Assembly (NCBI GenBank): GCA_940746715.1
Contig: CALNWN010000001.1
Coordinates: forward strand, 62,001 to 126,000
DNA length: 64,000 nucleotides
Direction: 5' to 3'
From: an uncultured Paraburkholderia sp.
Lineage (GTDB): Bacteria; Pseudomonadota; Gammaproteobacteria; Burkholderiales; Burkholderiaceae
Positions within the stretch are counted from its first letter, which is position 1. Each line of letters starts with the position of its first letter. Under the pieces are notes generated by a model. That model had not been told where the DNA came from and did not search any database. It saw only the letters and a program-made list of their open reading frames with translations. This document shows positions 28,952-39,888 of this stretch, piece by piece. A program made the translations under genes and the position numbers.

Positions 28952-30624
28952 TTACGCAGGGTTTCCCCTGACGAGCGGGCAGCCTCCTTGATCCATGCGG
29001 TCTTCCAGCGCGGACGGCAGCACATGGTCGCGCAGCTTGAGCTTTTGCAGCTTGCCGGTGGCCGTATGCGGCAATTCGTCGACGAACACGACGTCGTCGG
29101 GGATCCACCATTTGGCGACCTTGCCTTTGTAGAAGGCGAGCAGTTCCTCCCGCGTCACCTCGTGGCCGGCGCGCCGGACCACGACGAGCAGCGGCCGCTC
29201 CGTCCATTTCGGATGCGCGCACGCGATGCACGCGGCTTCCGCGACGGCCGGATGCGCAATCGCCACGTTTTCGACGTCGATCGAACTGATCCATTCGCCG
29301 CCCGACTTGATCACGTCTTTCGAGCGGTCCGTGATCTGCAGGAAGCCGTCGCGGTCGATGGTCGCCACGTCGCCGGTTGGGAACCAGCCGTCCACGAGCG
29401 GCGAATCGTCCTTGCGGGAATACCGGTCGATCACCCACGGACCGCGTACATAGAGATCGCCGAACGCGACGCCGTCCCACGGCAGTTCCTGTCCGTCGTC
29501 GCCGACGATCTTCATGTCGACGCCGTAAAGGGCGTGGCCCTGCTTCTCCAGCAGCTTGCGCTGCTCGGCCACGGGCCGCTGCGACTGTTCCCATGTGAGT
29601 TTCGACAGCGTGCCGAGCGGCGACATCTCCGTCATGCCCCAGGCATGAATGACCTGCACGCCGTAATCGTCGACGAAGGTGCGCAGCATCGCGGGCGAGC
29701 ACGCGGAGCCGCCGATCACCGTGCGTTCCAGCGACGAAAAACGCGAGCCGGTCTCGCGCAGATGCTTGAGCAGGCCGAGCCAGACGGTCGGCACGCCGGC
29801 CGAATAGGTGCGCGCTCGTTTTCCATCAGTTCGAAGAGCGACTTGCCGTCGAGATCCTTGCCGGGCAACACGAGCTTCGCGCAGGTGAGCGGCGCGGCGT
29901 GCGGGATGCTCCACGCGTTGACGTGGAACGTGGGCACGACGGGCAGCACCGAGTCGCGCGCGGACAGGCCCATGGCGTCGGGCAAGGAGGCGCCGAACGC
30001 ATGCAGCACCGTCGAGCGATGCGAGTACAGCGCGCCCTTCGGATTGCCGGTGGTGCCCGACGTGTAGCAGAGGTACGAGGCCTCGCGCTCGTCGATGAGC
30101 GGCCACTCGAACCGGCCGTCCTGCGCGTTCACCAGCGTTTCGTAGCTCAGCGCGGAGGTTTGCATCGCGGGCAGATGCGCTTCGTCGGCGAGCGCGATCC
30201 AGCCGCGCACTTTCGGACACTGCGGCGCGAGCACGTCGACGAGCGGCGCGAACGTGGTGTCGAACAGCACGTAGGCGTCGTCCGCGTGATTGACGATGTA
30301 GGCGATCTGGTCGGGAAAGAGGCGCGGGTTGATCGTGTGGCACACCGCGCCGAAGCCGGTCGTGCCGTAATAGGTTTCGAGATGCCGGTAGCCGTTCCAC
30401 GCGAGCGTCGCGACGCGCTCGCCATGTTGAACGCCGAGCGCGATGAGCGCCTGCGCGAGCTGCTTTGCGCGCTGTTCGCAGTCTCGATAGGTGTAACGGT
30501 GGATGCCGCCTTCAATGCGCCGCGACACGATCTCGGCGCTGCCGAAATGCCGCGCGGCATGCGCAAGCAGCGAGGACACGGTGAGGGGCACGTCCATCAT
30601 CTGGCCAAGCAGCGGCATCGTCAT
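28952..30624 (-). pseudogene. Acyl-CoA synthetase (long/medium-chain AMP-forming ligase), frameshifted
   Basis: About 555 residues. AMP-binding motif [23 protein letters not shown], and the hinge region [35 protein letters not shown] with catalytic Lys in [12 protein letters not shown] are visible. ATG 30624 with GAGGAGAC upstream. At about 29812 one base is missing: ELMENERA is followed in the other frame by [14 protein letters not shown]. The C-terminal 20 residues after VLPSA look extended. It activated fatty acids for the adjacent beta-oxidation genes. Confidence 0.8.
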
Positions 30625-30846
30625 AAAGAGTCGTCTCCTCGCCTTGTGCTTTTCGGGGAATGCGGATCGGATGAGCGCCGTTCGCCAAACAGCGCCGCGG
30701 CAGTGAAATTGCTGAAGCAGTCGACAAGCGCGCCCGCGCCTCCTCGCGCATCGCCACGCACGGCCCGCCGGGCAAGGCACCAGCCGGGCCGCCAGCAGCG
30801 CCACGGGTGCGAACTTACAATATCGGTTAATAGTGAGGCGCTCAAC

Positions 30847-32403
30847 ATGTCGTTTTCCCCAAGCATTGCAGGCCTGTCCGGGCCTTTGGCGGCACTTTCC
30901 GAAGCTCTTTTCACCTCCACCGACAACGCGTTCGCGCGGCTCGGCAGCACGTTTCTCACGCGCCTGCCGGCCGCGCCGCTCAACGCGCCCTACCTCGTGG
31001 GTTTTTCGGCCGACACCGCGGCGATGCTCGGATTAGAGCCCGGGCTCGAAACAGACCCGGGCTTCGCCGAACTGTTTTCGGGCAACGCCACGCGCGAGTG
31101 GCCGTCCGAGGCGCTCCCTTACGCGTCGGTCTATTCGGGGCATCAGTTCGGCGTATGGGCGGGTCAGCTCGGCGACGGCCGCGCGCTCGGACTGGGCGAA
31201 GTGGAACACGACGGCCGGCGCTACGAACTGCAGCTGAAAGGCGCTGGGCGCACGCCCTACTCGCGCATGGGCGACGGCCGCGCGGTGCTGCGCTCGTCGA
31301 TTCGCGAGTTCCTGTGCTCGGAGGCGATGCATCATCTCGGCATTCCGACCACGCGCGCGCTCTGCGTGATCGGCTCCGACCAGCCGGTGCGGCGCGAGGA
31401 GATCGAGACGGCCGCGGTGGTCACGCGCGTCGCACCGAGCTTCGTGCGCTTCGGGCACTTCGAGCACTTCTATTCGAACGACCGCACCGACGCGCTGCGC
31501 GCGCTCGCAGATCATGTGATCGAGCGTTTCTATCCGCATTGCCGCGAAGCCGACGATCCGTACCTCGCGTTGCTGAACGAAGCGGTGATGTCGACGGCGG
31601 ACCTGATGGTCGAATGGCAGGCTGTGGGTTTTTGCCACGGCGTCATGAACACCGACAACATGTCGATTCTCGGTCTTACGATCGACTACGGTCCGTTCGG
31701 CTTCATGGACGGCTTCGACGCCGGCTATATCTGCAATCACTCGGATTCGCAGGGCCGTTACGCGTACCGGATGCAACCGCAAATTGCGTACTGGAATCTC
31801 TTTTGCCTCGCGCAAGGACTCTTGCCGCTGCTCGGAGAACGTTACGAGGACAAGGTGCGCGGCGACAAATCGATCGAAGACGCGCAGCAGGTGCTCGCCG
31901 GCTTCAAGGACCGTTTCGGTCCCGCGCTCGAGCGCCGCATGCTTGCCAAGCTCGGGCTGGAAGACGCACGCGAAGGCGATGCGGCCCTCGCGAACCGCCT
32001 TTTCGACGTGATGCACGCCAATCGTGCGGATTTCACGCTGACCTTTCGCAACCTCGCGCGCCTGTCAAAGCACGACGCGAGCGGCCACGCGCCGGTGCGC
32101 GATCTGTTTCTCGACCGCGCCGCGTTCGACGCATGGGCAAACGACTACCGCGCGCGGCTGTCCCACGAAACACGCGACGCCGCCGCGCGCGCCATTGCAA
32201 TGAACCGGGTCAACCCCAAATTCGTCCTTCGCAATCATCTGGCGGAAACGGCAATCCGCCGCGCGAAGGAGAAGGATTTTTCCGAAGTGGAGCGTCTCGC
32301 CGCCGTGCTGCGCCATCCGTTCGACGAACAGCCGGAGCACGAAGCCTATGCCGGCCTGCCGCCCGACTGGGCGAGCTCGCTCGAAGTGAGCTGCTCGTCC
32401 TGA
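30847..32403 (+). CDS. selO: Protein adenylyltransferase SelO (YdiU)
   Basis: 518 residues, pseudokinase-fold AMPylase. Family motifs: [46 protein letters not shown], and the metal-binding [24 protein letters not shown]. SelO transfers AMP to protein Ser/Thr/Tyr and is linked to redox stress. Next to msrB (46-base gap), so a joint redox-repair unit is likely. Intact. Confidence 0.92.
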   Translation: MSFSPSIAGLSGPLAALSEALFTSTDNAFARLGSTFLTRLPAAPLNAPYLVGFSADTAAMLGLEPGLETDPGFAELFSGNATREWPSEALPYASVYSGHQFGVWAGQLGDGRALGLGEVEHDGRRYELQLKGAGRTPYSRMGDGRAVLRSSIREFLCSEAMHHLGIPTTRALCVIGSDQPVRREEIETAAVVTRVAPSFVRFGHFEHFYSNDRTDALRALADHVIERFYPHCREADDPYLALLNEAVMSTADLMVEWQAVGFCHGVMNTDNMSILGLTIDYGPFGFMDGFDAGYICNHSDSQGRYAYRMQPQIAYWNLFCLAQGLLPLLGERYEDKVRGDKSIEDAQQVLAGFKDRFGPALERRMLAKLGLEDAREGDAALANRLFDVMHANRADFTLTFRNLARLSKHDASGHAPVRDLFLDRAAFDAWANDYRARLSHETRDAAARAIAMNRVNPKFVLRNHLAETAIRRAKEKDFSEVERLAAVLRHPFDEQPEHEAYAGLPPDWASSLEVSCSS

Positions 32404-32448
32404 CGCGCCGGGCGCGCTCCCAACACAAGCATGAGACAGGAACCGACC

Positions 32449-32871
32449 ATGAACAATCCCGACGACCTCAAGCACGACGCCCCCAAGGTGCAGAAAGACG
32501 ACGCCGAGTGGCGCACGCAACTTTCCGACATCGAATATCAGGTGACGCGCCACGCGGCCACCGAGCGCCCGTCCACCGGCCGCTATCACGATCACTGGGA
32601 ACGCGGCGTGTACGACTGCGTCTGTTGCGGTACGCCGCTCTTCGAATCGGACACCAAATTCGACGCCGGCTGCGGCTGGCCGAGCTATTTCAAGCCGATC
32701 AACGGCAAGGTAATCGCCGAAAAAACCGACCGCTCGCACGGCATGCTGCGCATCGAGGTGCAGTGCAAGAACTGCGGCGCGCATCTGGGCCATGTGTTCG
32801 AGGACGGTCCGGCACCGACGGGTCTTCGGTACTGCATCAATTCGGCTGCGTTACAATTCGAGCCCAAGTAA
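32449..32871 (+). CDS. msrB: Peptide-methionine (R)-S-oxide reductase
   Basis: 140 residues. Zinc site CVCC and [15 protein letters not shown], and catalytic Cys in [11 protein letters not shown] are present. It reduces methionine-R-sulfoxide. ATG 32449 is chosen over 32431 because AGGA lies seven bases before it. Probably cotranscribed with selO. Intact. Confidence 0.92.
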   Translation: MNNPDDLKHDAPKVQKDDAEWRTQLSDIEYQVTRHAATERPSTGRYHDHWERGVYDCVCCGTPLFESDTKFDAGCGWPSYFKPINGKVIAEKTDRSHGMLRIEVQCKNCGAHLGHVFEDGPAPTGLRYCINSAALQFEPK

Positions 32872-33209
32872 CGCAGCGCCGGGCACGGAAGGCAGGATTT
32901 GGCGGGCGGCTGGCGGCCGGCGGCGAGCAACCGCCGCCAGCGCCGGTATGAACGAACGTCTCGCTAGGCGCTTCCGCGCCGGGCGCACGACCGCAGCATG
33001 GGCCCGCTCGACCTGCGGACGAAAGCCGAAGGAAGCGAACCGGACGAGCGGTGCGGGCCGTTCCACGGGAGATTCAACCCGCAGAGGGCCGCAGGATTGT
33101 GTGCCGGGCGCTGCCGCCGTCGGCTGCGGTGCCTTGTCCGCCAGCCCATTCTGTTCTTCTGCACTGCAGCGTTGCCCCTCCGACCCACTCTCCGAGTTCC
33201 CGTCCAGAA
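32872..33209. other. Gap between msrB and yciB, no gene seen
   Basis: About 338 GC-rich bases; open frames here are extensions without start signals or typical composition. No RNA gene or clear terminator. The 3' end carries a weak ribosome site of yciB. Confidence 0.4.
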
Positions 33210-33740
33210 ATGAAATTCCTGTTCGATCTGTTCCCGATCATCCTGTTCTTCGTCGCCTTCAAGGTGTGGGGCATCTTCACGGCGACGGCAGTGGCGATCG
33301 TCGCCACGCTGGTGCAGATCGCGTGGGTGGCCTTTCGCCACCGTAAGGTGGACCCGATTCTGTGGGTGAGCCTTGGCGTCGTCACCGTATTCGGCGGCGC
33401 GACGCTCGTGCTGCATAACGACATCTTCATCAAGTGGAAGCCGACCGTGCTGTACTGGGCGTTCTCGGTCGTGCTGATCGTCTCGCAGCTCGCCTTCAGC
33501 AAGAACCTGATCGAAGCGATGATGGGCAAGCAGATCACGCTGCCGCACGCGATCTGGGGCAAGCTGAACGTGATCTGGGCAATCTTCTTCGTATTGCTCG
33601 GCCTGCTCAATCTGTTCGTCGCGTACAACTACACGACCGATCAATGGATCAATTTCAAACTGTTCGGCGCGACGGGCTGTCTTGTGGTGTTCATCGTCGG
33701 ACAAAGCCTGTGGCTGTCGAAGTACATGAAGGAGGAATGA
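33210..33740 (+). CDS. yciB: Inner-membrane septation protein A (YciB/IspZ)
   Basis: 176-residue protein with about five membrane helices. Family residues [35 protein letters not shown] and [24 protein letters not shown] are seen. It supports envelope integrity and septation. The bolA start follows one base after its stop, so the two are coupled. Intact. Confidence 0.92.
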   Translation: MKFLFDLFPIILFFVAFKVWGIFTATAVAIVATLVQIAWVAFRHRKVDPILWVSLGVVTVFGGATLVLHNDIFIKWKPTVLYWAFSVVLIVSQLAFSKNLIEAMMGKQITLPHAIWGKLNVIWAIFFVLLGLLNLFVAYNYTTDQWINFKLFGATGCLVVFIVGQSLWLSKYMKEE

Positions 33741-33741
33741 C

Positions 33742-34053
33742 ATGAGCGACGCGTTCATGCACGCCACCACTGCCGAGCGCGCGGCGCTGATCGAGGCGCG
33801 TCTCACGGCCGCGCTCGCGCCCATCGAGTCGATCCGTATCACCGACGACAGCGCGCAGCACGCCGGCCACGCGGGCGCCGCCGCCGGCGGCCATTTCAGT
33901 GTCACGATCGTGGCGGCCGCATTCGCCGGCAAGCCCCGCGTGGCGCGGCATCGCATGGTGTATGATGCGCTGGCCGATGCCATGCAGCGCGGCATTCATG
34001 CCCTTGCAATCACGGCTTACACGCCCGAAGAATTCGCTTTGTTGTCCCGCTAG
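33742..34053 (+). CDS. BolA family protein
   Basis: 103 residues: GGHFSVTIVAAAFAGKPRVARHRMVYDALADAM with ALAITAYTPEEF is the BolA/IbaG fold. Members bind glutaredoxins and Fe-S clusters. The central Ala/Gly/His-rich loop (HAGHAGAAAGGH) is a small insertion seen in related proteins. Between yciB and the parvulin gene, same strand. Intact. Confidence 0.88.
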   Translation: MSDAFMHATTAERAALIEARLTAALAPIESIRITDDSAQHAGHAGAAAGGHFSVTIVAAAFAGKPRVARHRMVYDALADAMQRGIHALAITAYTPEEFALLSR

Positions 34054-34064
34054 CAAAACTTCCG

Positions 34065-34844
34065 ATGACCTTGAAGAAAACCCGCCTTTGGGTATTGCTG
34101 GCTGCGTTCGCGGCCGCACCTGCATTCGCACAAAACATCGCCGTGGTAAACGGTACGCCGATCCCCAAGTCGCGCGCCGACGCGCTGATCGACCAACTGG
34201 TTCATCAAGGCCAGCAGAACACTCCGCAATTGCAGATGGCGGTGCGCGAAGAGCTCGTGAATCGCGAGGTGCTGATGCAGGAAGCGCTGCGCCGCGGTTT
34301 GCAGAATCGTCCGGACATCAAGGCGCAAATCGCCGTCGCTCAGCAAACCGTCGTGCTGCGTGCGCTGATCGAAGACTTCGTGAAGAAGAATGCGCCGACC
34401 GACGCGGAAGTCACCGCGCGCTACAACGCGCTGATCAAGGACGCGGGCGGCAAGGAGTATCACCTGCACCACATCCTCGTCGACAACGAGCAGCAGGCCA
34501 AAGATCTGATCGCGAAGATCAAGGGCGGCGCGAGCTTCGAAGAGCTGGCCAAGCAATATTCGAAGGATCCCGGCTCGGGCAAGAACGGCGGCGACCTGGA
34601 CTGGTCGGACCCGAAGGCCTACGTGCCTGAATTCGCGGACGCGGCCACGCATCTGCAGAAAGGCCAGATGAGCGACACGCCGGTGCATACGCAGTTCGGC
34701 TGGCACATCATCCGGGTCGACGACGTGCGCAACATCACGCCGCCGCCGCTCGAACAGGTGCGCCCGCAGATCGTGCAGCAGATCCAACAGGAAAAGCTGC
34801 AGGCGTTCGAGGAAGGTCTGCGTAAGAACGCGAAGATTCAGTAA
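34065..34844 (+). CDS. Periplasmic parvulin-type peptidyl-prolyl isomerase
   Basis: 259 residues. Signal peptide (MTLKKTRLWVLLAAFAAAPAFA), then a SurA-like N-domain and a rotamase domain with YHLHHILV, AKQYSKDPGSGKNGGDLDW and HTQFGWHIIRVDD. It assists folding of exported proteins. Third gene of the yciB-bolA-ppi run, followed by a good terminator. Intact. Confidence 0.9.
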   Translation: MTLKKTRLWVLLAAFAAAPAFAQNIAVVNGTPIPKSRADALIDQLVHQGQQNTPQLQMAVREELVNREVLMQEALRRGLQNRPDIKAQIAVAQQTVVLRALIEDFVKKNAPTDAEVTARYNALIKDAGGKEYHLHHILVDNEQQAKDLIAKIKGGASFEELAKQYSKDPGSGKNGGDLDWSDPKAYVPEFADAATHLQKGQMSDTPVHTQFGWHIIRVDDVRNITPPPLEQVRPQIVQQIQQEKLQAFEEGLRKNAKIQ

Positions 34845-34870
34845 GCGGGTCTCATCGCCGCTTAAAAAAG

Positions 34871-34892
34871 AAAGCCGCCCAAGGGCGGCTTT
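34871..34892 (+). terminator. Rho-independent terminator after parvulin gene
   Basis: Stem AAAGCCGCCC / GGGCGGCTTT with a two-base loop; A tract on the left and T-rich right side, so it may act in both directions between the convergent parvulin and purL genes. Confidence 0.8.
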
Positions 34893-34983
34893 GCTTTGCA
34901 GCGAAGCGCGTGCGCGCCGCTATGTGCGCGTATGACAGGCCGCTGTGTCGCACAGCAGCCTGCCTTCGCTTATTGCCCGCTCA

Positions 34984-37900
34984 TCAACCCAACCAGCGCC
35001 GCGCGTTCTGGAACACACGCAGCCACGGGCTGGCGTCCGTGGCGCCCTCGCCCCAGCCCTCCGGATGCCAGCTCATCTGCACCGCGCGATGCACGCGCTC
35101 GGTATGCGGCATGAGCACGGTGAAGCGGCCGTCCGGCGTCGTGACGGACGCGATGCCGTCCGGCGAACCATTCGGGTTGAACGGATAGTGCTCCGTTGCC
35201 TGACCACGGTGGTCGACATAGCGCATTGCGACCGCGACCTTCAACGCATCGCCCTGCTGCGAGAAGTCCGCATAACCCTCGCCGTGCGCGACCGCAACCG
35301 GAATGCGCGAGCCTTCCATGCCGGCGAAGAAAATCGACGGCGAGGCTTCGACTTGCACGAGCGAGAAGCGCGCTTCGAATTTCTCCGACTTGTTCCGCGT
35401 GAACTTCGGCCAGGCGTCTGCGCCCGGAATCATCGACGCGAGGCTGCTCATCATCTGGCAGCCGTTGCAGATACCGAGCGCGAACGTGTCCTTGCGGCCG
35501 AAGAACGCCGCGAACATGTCGGCCAGCTGCGCATTGAAGCGGATCGCCTTCGCCCAGCCCTCGCCCGCACCGAGCGTGTCGCCGTACGAGAAGCCGCCGC
35601 ACGCCACCGCGCCCGCAAAGTCCGCGAGATCGGCGCGGCCCGCGAGCAGGTCGCTCATATGCACGTCGTGCGCGTCGAAGCCCGCGCGGTCGAATGCATA
35701 GGCCGTTTCCAGGTGCGAGTTCACGCCCTGCTCGCGCAGAATCGCGACACGCGGACGCGCGCTCTTGCCGACGTACGGCGCGGCGACGTCTTCAGCCGGA
35801 TCGAACGTCAGCACCGGCGTGATGCCGGGATCCGCGGCGTCGAGCAGCGTGTCGTATTCGGCGTCGGCGTCGGCGCAGGCGGGGTTGTCGCGCAGACGCG
35901 CAATGCGCCAGCTCACCTCGCTCCACGCGCGATGCAGCTCGACGCGCGGCGCCTCATACACCTTCTTCGCGTCGCGATACACCTCGATCACGTCGCGGTC
36001 GTTGGTCTTGCCGATCACATGCGAGCACGCGGACAGGCCATGCTCGCGCAACGCGCCGAGCACCGCGTCGCGGTCGGCCGCGCGCACCTGAATCACGGCG
36101 CCGAGTTCTTCGGTGAACAGCGCGCGGATCGTGCGGTCTTCGCGGCGGCCGCTCGTCTGCTTTGCCCAGTCTTTGGCGTCGCCGTAATCGGACTCGTGGT
36201 GCGGATCGAGCACCAGCATGTCGACGTTCAGCGAAACGCCCACGTGCCCCGCGAACGCCATCTCGCAGACGGTCGCCCACAGGCCGCCGTCTGAGCGATC
36301 GTGGTACGCGAGCAGCTTGCCGTCCGCGTTCAGCGACTGGATGGCGTTGAAGAAGCGCTTGAGGTCTTCGGGATCGTCGATATCCGGCACGGTGTCGCCG
36401 ATCTGCTGCGTGACCTGCGCGAGGATACTGCCGCCAAGACGATGCTTGCCGCGGCCCAGATCGATTGCGATGAGCACCGAATCGCCCACACCGTCCGCCC
36501 CGCTCGCGCGGCGCAGTTGCGGCGTGAGATGGCGGCGCACGTCTTCCACGGGCGCGAATGCCGAGATGATGAGCGACACGGGCGCGACGACTTCCTTCGC
36601 CACGCCGCGGTCTTCCCACTTGGTGCGCATGGAGAGCGAGTCCTTGCCGACCGGAATGCTGATGCCGAGCGCCGGGCACAGTTCCATGCCGATTGCCTTG
36701 ACCGTGTCGTAAAGCGCCGCGTCTTCGCCCGGCGCGCCGCACGCGGCCATCCAGTTCGCCGACAGCTTGAGCTTGTCGAGCGACGCGATCGGCGCGGCCG
36801 CAATATTCGTGACCGCCTCGCCGACCGCCATCCGCCCCGACGCCGGCGCGTCGATCACGGCGAGCGGCGTGCGCTCGGCCATGGTCATGGCTTCGCCGCG
36901 AAAGCCCGCGTAGTCAATCGTGGTGATCGCGACGTCGGCCACCGGCACCTGCCACGGGCCGACCATCTGGTCGCGCGCGGTCGTGCCGCCCACCGAACGG
37001 TCGCCGATGGTGATGAGGAACGACTTGCTCGCCACCGTCGGATGACGCAGCACGCTCACCGCGACTTCGGACAGCGCGATGCCGGTCACGTCCACCGGCT
37101 GCAGCGTCGGCTCGACACGCGTGACGTCGCGATGCATGCGCGGTGCCTTGCCGAGCAGTACTTCCATCGGCATATCCACCGGCTGGTGCGCGTTGCCGTC
37201 CTTCAGTTCAGGATCGATCAGCTTCAGTTGACGCTCCGCCGTGGCGGTGCCGATTACGGCGAACGGGCAGCGCTCGCGCTCGCACATGGCCGCGAAGGCC
37301 GGCAGGTCGGCTGGGGCGATGGCGAGCACATAGCGCTCCTGCGCCTCGTTCGACCAGATTTCGCGCGGCGACAGCCCGCTTTCCTCGAGCTGGATCTTGC
37401 GCAGATCGAAAAGCGCGCCCTTGCCCGCGCCGTCGACGACTTCCGGAAACGCGTTCGACAAACCGCCCGCGCCCACGTCGTGAATGCTCAGAATGGGATT
37501 CTTGTCGCCGAGCTGCCAGCACGCGTTGATGACTTCCTGCGCGCGCCGCTCGATTTCCGGATTGCCGCGCTGCACCGAGTCGAAGTCGAGTTCGGCGGTG
37601 TTGGTGCCGGTCGCCATGGAGCTCGCCGCGCCGCCGCCCATGCCGATGCGCATGCCCGGGCCGCCGATCTGGATCAGCAGCGAGCCTTCCGGCAAGTCGT
37701 GCTTGTGCGTGTGCTGGTCCGAAATATTGCCGATACCGCCCGCAATCATGATCGGCTTGTGATAGCCGCGCACCACGCCGGCCACATTCTGCTCGTACGC
37801 GCGGAAATAGCCGCCCAGATTCGGCCGGCCGAATTCATTGTTGAAGGCGGCGCCGCCGAGCGGCCCGTCGATCATGATCTGCAGCGGCGAGGCGATGCGG

Positions 37901-39084
37901 TCGGGGCGGCCGTACGCCTCGTGCGTGTCGTTCGGATTGCGGCGCCCCAGCGGCACCGCGACGTCGCGCGCATTTTCCCAAGCTTCCACGCCGTCGGGCA
38001 ATTCCAAGTTCGACACCGTGAAGCCGGTTAGACCCGCCTTCGGGCGCGCGCCGCGGCCGGTCGCGCCTTCGTCGCGGATTTCGCCGCCCGCGCCCGTCGC
38101 AGCGCCCGGAAACGGCGAGATCGCGGTCGGGTGGTTGTGCGTTTCCACTTTCATCAGCGTGTGCGTGAGCTCGACGCTGCGGCGATAGTGCTGCGGCAGC
38201 TCGTTCGCGCCGAGCTGCTCGGGCGTGCGCGGGAACCAGCGCTCGGCCATGCCGCCCGCCATGATCGCCGAATTGTCCGAATAGGCAACGATCGTGCCTT
38301 GCGGATTCAGCTTCTCGGTATTGCGGATCATGTTGAAGAGCGAGATGTCCTGCTTCTCGCCGTCGATGGTCCATTCCGCATTGAAAATCTTGTGGCGGCA
38401 GTGTTCGCTGTTGGCCTGCGCGAACATCATCAGTTCGACGTCGGTCGGATTGCGGCCGAGCTTCGTGAACGCGTCCACGAGGTAGTCGATTTCGTCGTCG
38501 GCCAGCGCGAGGCCCAGTTCCGAGTTGGCGGCTTCCAGCGCGGCGCGGCCGCGGGCCAGCACGTCGACCGTTTGCAGCGGCTTGGCCGGCAGTTCGTCGA
38601 ACAGATGCAGCGCGTGATCGCGCGACGGCGCAACGCTCTCGGTCATGCGGTCGTGCAATGCGGCGGCGACGGCTTCGCGCGCTTCGTCGGAGAGCGCCTT
38701 CTTAACGCCGAGCAGGCCGCTTTTCAGCATGACCGTGTACTCGACGCCGCGCTCGATGCGGCGCACCTGCGTGAGCCCGCACAGGTGCGCGATGTCCGTT
38801 GCCTTGCTCGCCCACGGCGACACCGTGCCGAAGCGCGGCACGACGAGAAACGTTTCGGCGGCGCCGCGCTCCCTGCTTTCCTCGAGCGGGTGGCCGTAAT
38901 GCATCAGCGCCTCGATTTTCGCGGTGTCTTCAGCGGAAAGCGGCGTTTGCGCGTTGACGAAGTGCAGATATTGCCCGCGCACGCCCGTGATGTTCGGGTC
39001 GATGCGCGTAAGCGTTTCGAGCAGGCGGGTTTGACGGAAATCGGAAAGGGCCGAAGCGCCGGGGAAACACGAGAAGTGGGCCAT
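34984..39084 (-). CDS. purL: Phosphoribosylformylglycinamidine synthase (large single-chain PurL)
   Basis: 1366 residues, the normal size for the fused enzyme of Gammaproteobacteria and Betaproteobacteria. ATP-binding/PurM-like repeats are present ([39 protein letters not shown]), and the C-terminal glutaminase has nucleophile Cys in [11 protein letters not shown] and HGEGYADF. It catalyses the fourth step of purine synthesis. Longest gene in the window and free of lesions, which matters for the decay argument. Confidence 0.95.
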   Translation of the reverse strand: MAHFSCFPGASALSDFRQTRLLETLTRIDPNITGVRGQYLHFVNAQTPLSAEDTAKIEALMHYGHPLEESRERGAAETFLVVPRFGTVSPWASKATDIAHLCGLTQVRRIERGVEYTVMLKSGLLGVKKALSDEAREAVAAALHDRMTESVAPSRDHALHLFDELPAKPLQTVDVLARGRAALEAANSELGLALADDEIDYLVDAFTKLGRNPTDVELMMFAQANSEHCRHKIFNAEWTIDGEKQDISLFNMIRNTEKLNPQGTIVAYSDNSAIMAGGMAERWFPRTPEQLGANELPQHYRRSVELTHTLMKVETHNHPTAISPFPGAATGAGGEIRDEGATGRGARPKAGLTGFTVSNLELPDGVEAWENARDVAVPLGRRNPNDTHEAYGRPDRIASPLQIMIDGPLGGAAFNNEFGRPNLGGYFRAYEQNVAGVVRGYHKPIMIAGGIGNISDQHTHKHDLPEGSLLIQIGGPGMRIGMGGGAASSMATGTNTAELDFDSVQRGNPEIERRAQEVINACWQLGDKNPILSIHDVGAGGLSNAFPEVVDGAGKGALFDLRKIQLEESGLSPREIWSNEAQERYVLAIAPADLPAFAAMCERERCPFAVIGTATAERQLKLIDPELKDGNAHQPVDMPMEVLLGKAPRMHRDVTRVEPTLQPVDVTGIALSEVAVSVLRHPTVASKSFLITIGDRSVGGTTARDQMVGPWQVPVADVAITTIDYAGFRGEAMTMAERTPLAVIDAPASGRMAVGEAVTNIAAAPIASLDKLKLSANWMAACGAPGEDAALYDTVKAIGMELCPALGISIPVGKDSLSMRTKWEDRGVAKEVVAPVSLIISAFAPVEDVRRHLTPQLRRASGADGVGDSVLIAIDLGRGKHRLGGSILAQVTQQIGDTVPDIDDPEDLKRFFNAIQSLNADGKLLAYHDRSDGGLWATVCEMAFAGHVGVSLNVDMLVLDPHHESDYGDAKDWAKQTSGRREDRTIRALFTEELGAVIQVRAADRDAVLGALREHGLSACSHVIGKTNDRDVIEVYRDAKKVYEAPRVELHRAWSEVSWRIARLRDNPACADADAEYDTLLDAADPGITPVLTFDPAEDVAAPYVGKSARPRVAILREQGVNSHLETAYAFDRAGFDAHDVHMSDLLAGRADLADFAGAVACGGFSYGDTLGAGEGWAKAIRFNAQLADMFAAFFGRKDTFALGICNGCQMMSSLASMIPGADAWPKFTRNKSEKFEARFSLVQVEASPSIFFAGMEGSRIPVAVAHGEGYADFSQQGDALKVAVAMRYVDHRGQATEHYPFNPNGSPDGIASVTTPDGRFTVLMPHTERVHRAVQMSWHPEGWGEGATDASPWLRVFQNARRWLG

Positions 39085-39439
39085 GGACTTGACGTTGCGT
39101 CGCTCAATGATGCCGAAGAGTCACGCGTGATGGCGACATGAGGCGGAAAGGAAGTCCGGGATTATAACCCCGGGAACGGCCTTCCAGCGGCCTTGGCCGT
39201 GCCGTTGCCGCGTCCTTGATCATGCCGTAGCCGTGCTGTCCCGATGCCGGCCTGGCATCGCGGACGGTGGCTCGCCGCGCCGCGCGCATGACCGCGCGCG
39301 GTCGTTGACTGCTATCATTCGCCCTTTAATCAGATCGGTGCGAAGAAGAAGGCGCGGCCTTGCCGCCGGCCTCATGTCGCGAGCCGTGCCCGACGCCGTT
39401 TCCGGCACTCGTGGCAGCGCGCGAGCGACAGCCGCACCG
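39085..39439. other. Gap between purL and the dadA relic, no gene seen
   Basis: About 355 bases; open frames on both strands are short and arginine-rich. It probably includes the purL promoter (leftward) and the site where the 5' part of dadA was lost. Confidence 0.4.
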
Positions 39440-39755
39440 CATATCACGCCTCGGCGAAGCGGTGACCAAGGAAGCCCTCGCGCTCCTCGGCCAGGCGACG
39501 CACGACTGGATTCCCGGAGCCGCGCGCATTTCGGCGGCCCTGCCGTGGGAAGGCATCAAGCTGCTGTCGCCCGACGGGCTGCCGGTAGTGGGCAATGCGC
39601 TGCATCCGCGGCTTTTCGTCAATGTGGGGCACGGCCCCGCGGGCTGGGGACTGGCGTGCGGCGCGGGCAAGCTGATTGCCGATCTGATCGGTGGCCAGAC
39701 GCCGGATTTGCCCGATGACACGCTGGCCGCGCTGCGGGCGGACAGGTTCTCTAGG
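39440..39755 (+). pseudogene. dadA: C-terminal relic of D-amino-acid dehydrogenase
   Basis: Only the last 100 or so residues remain: LLGQATHDWIPGAARISAALPWEGIKLLSPDGLPVVGN, FVNVGHGPAGWGLACGAGKLIADLI and ALRADRF. This matches the end of FAD-dependent DadA-type dehydrogenases, including the GHGPxGWGLACGAGK motif. The FAD-binding N-terminus and start are gone; after RADRF the frame runs on into nnrD without a natural stop. Confidence 0.7.
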
Positions 39756-39888
39756 CACGCGCGTAGGCAGCGGCGGCGGACAGACCGCGCCGTATCTGGC
39801 GCTGATACGCGTCTTCAATCCACGCACGGCGCGCCCTTCGGCACTACCATAGCGATTCGGCAAGCTTTCGCGCCCGCCCTTTCTCGCC

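Noticed and set aside
28073..30067. 664-codon open frame on the plus strand
   Set aside because: Antisense to fadJ and the acyl-CoA ligase; arginine/histidine/valine-rich composition typical of shadow frames in GC-rich DNA, no ribosome site or family motif.
36301..38031. 576-codon plus-strand frame opposite purL
   Set aside because: Antisense shadow; purL is complete on the other strand with all family motifs.
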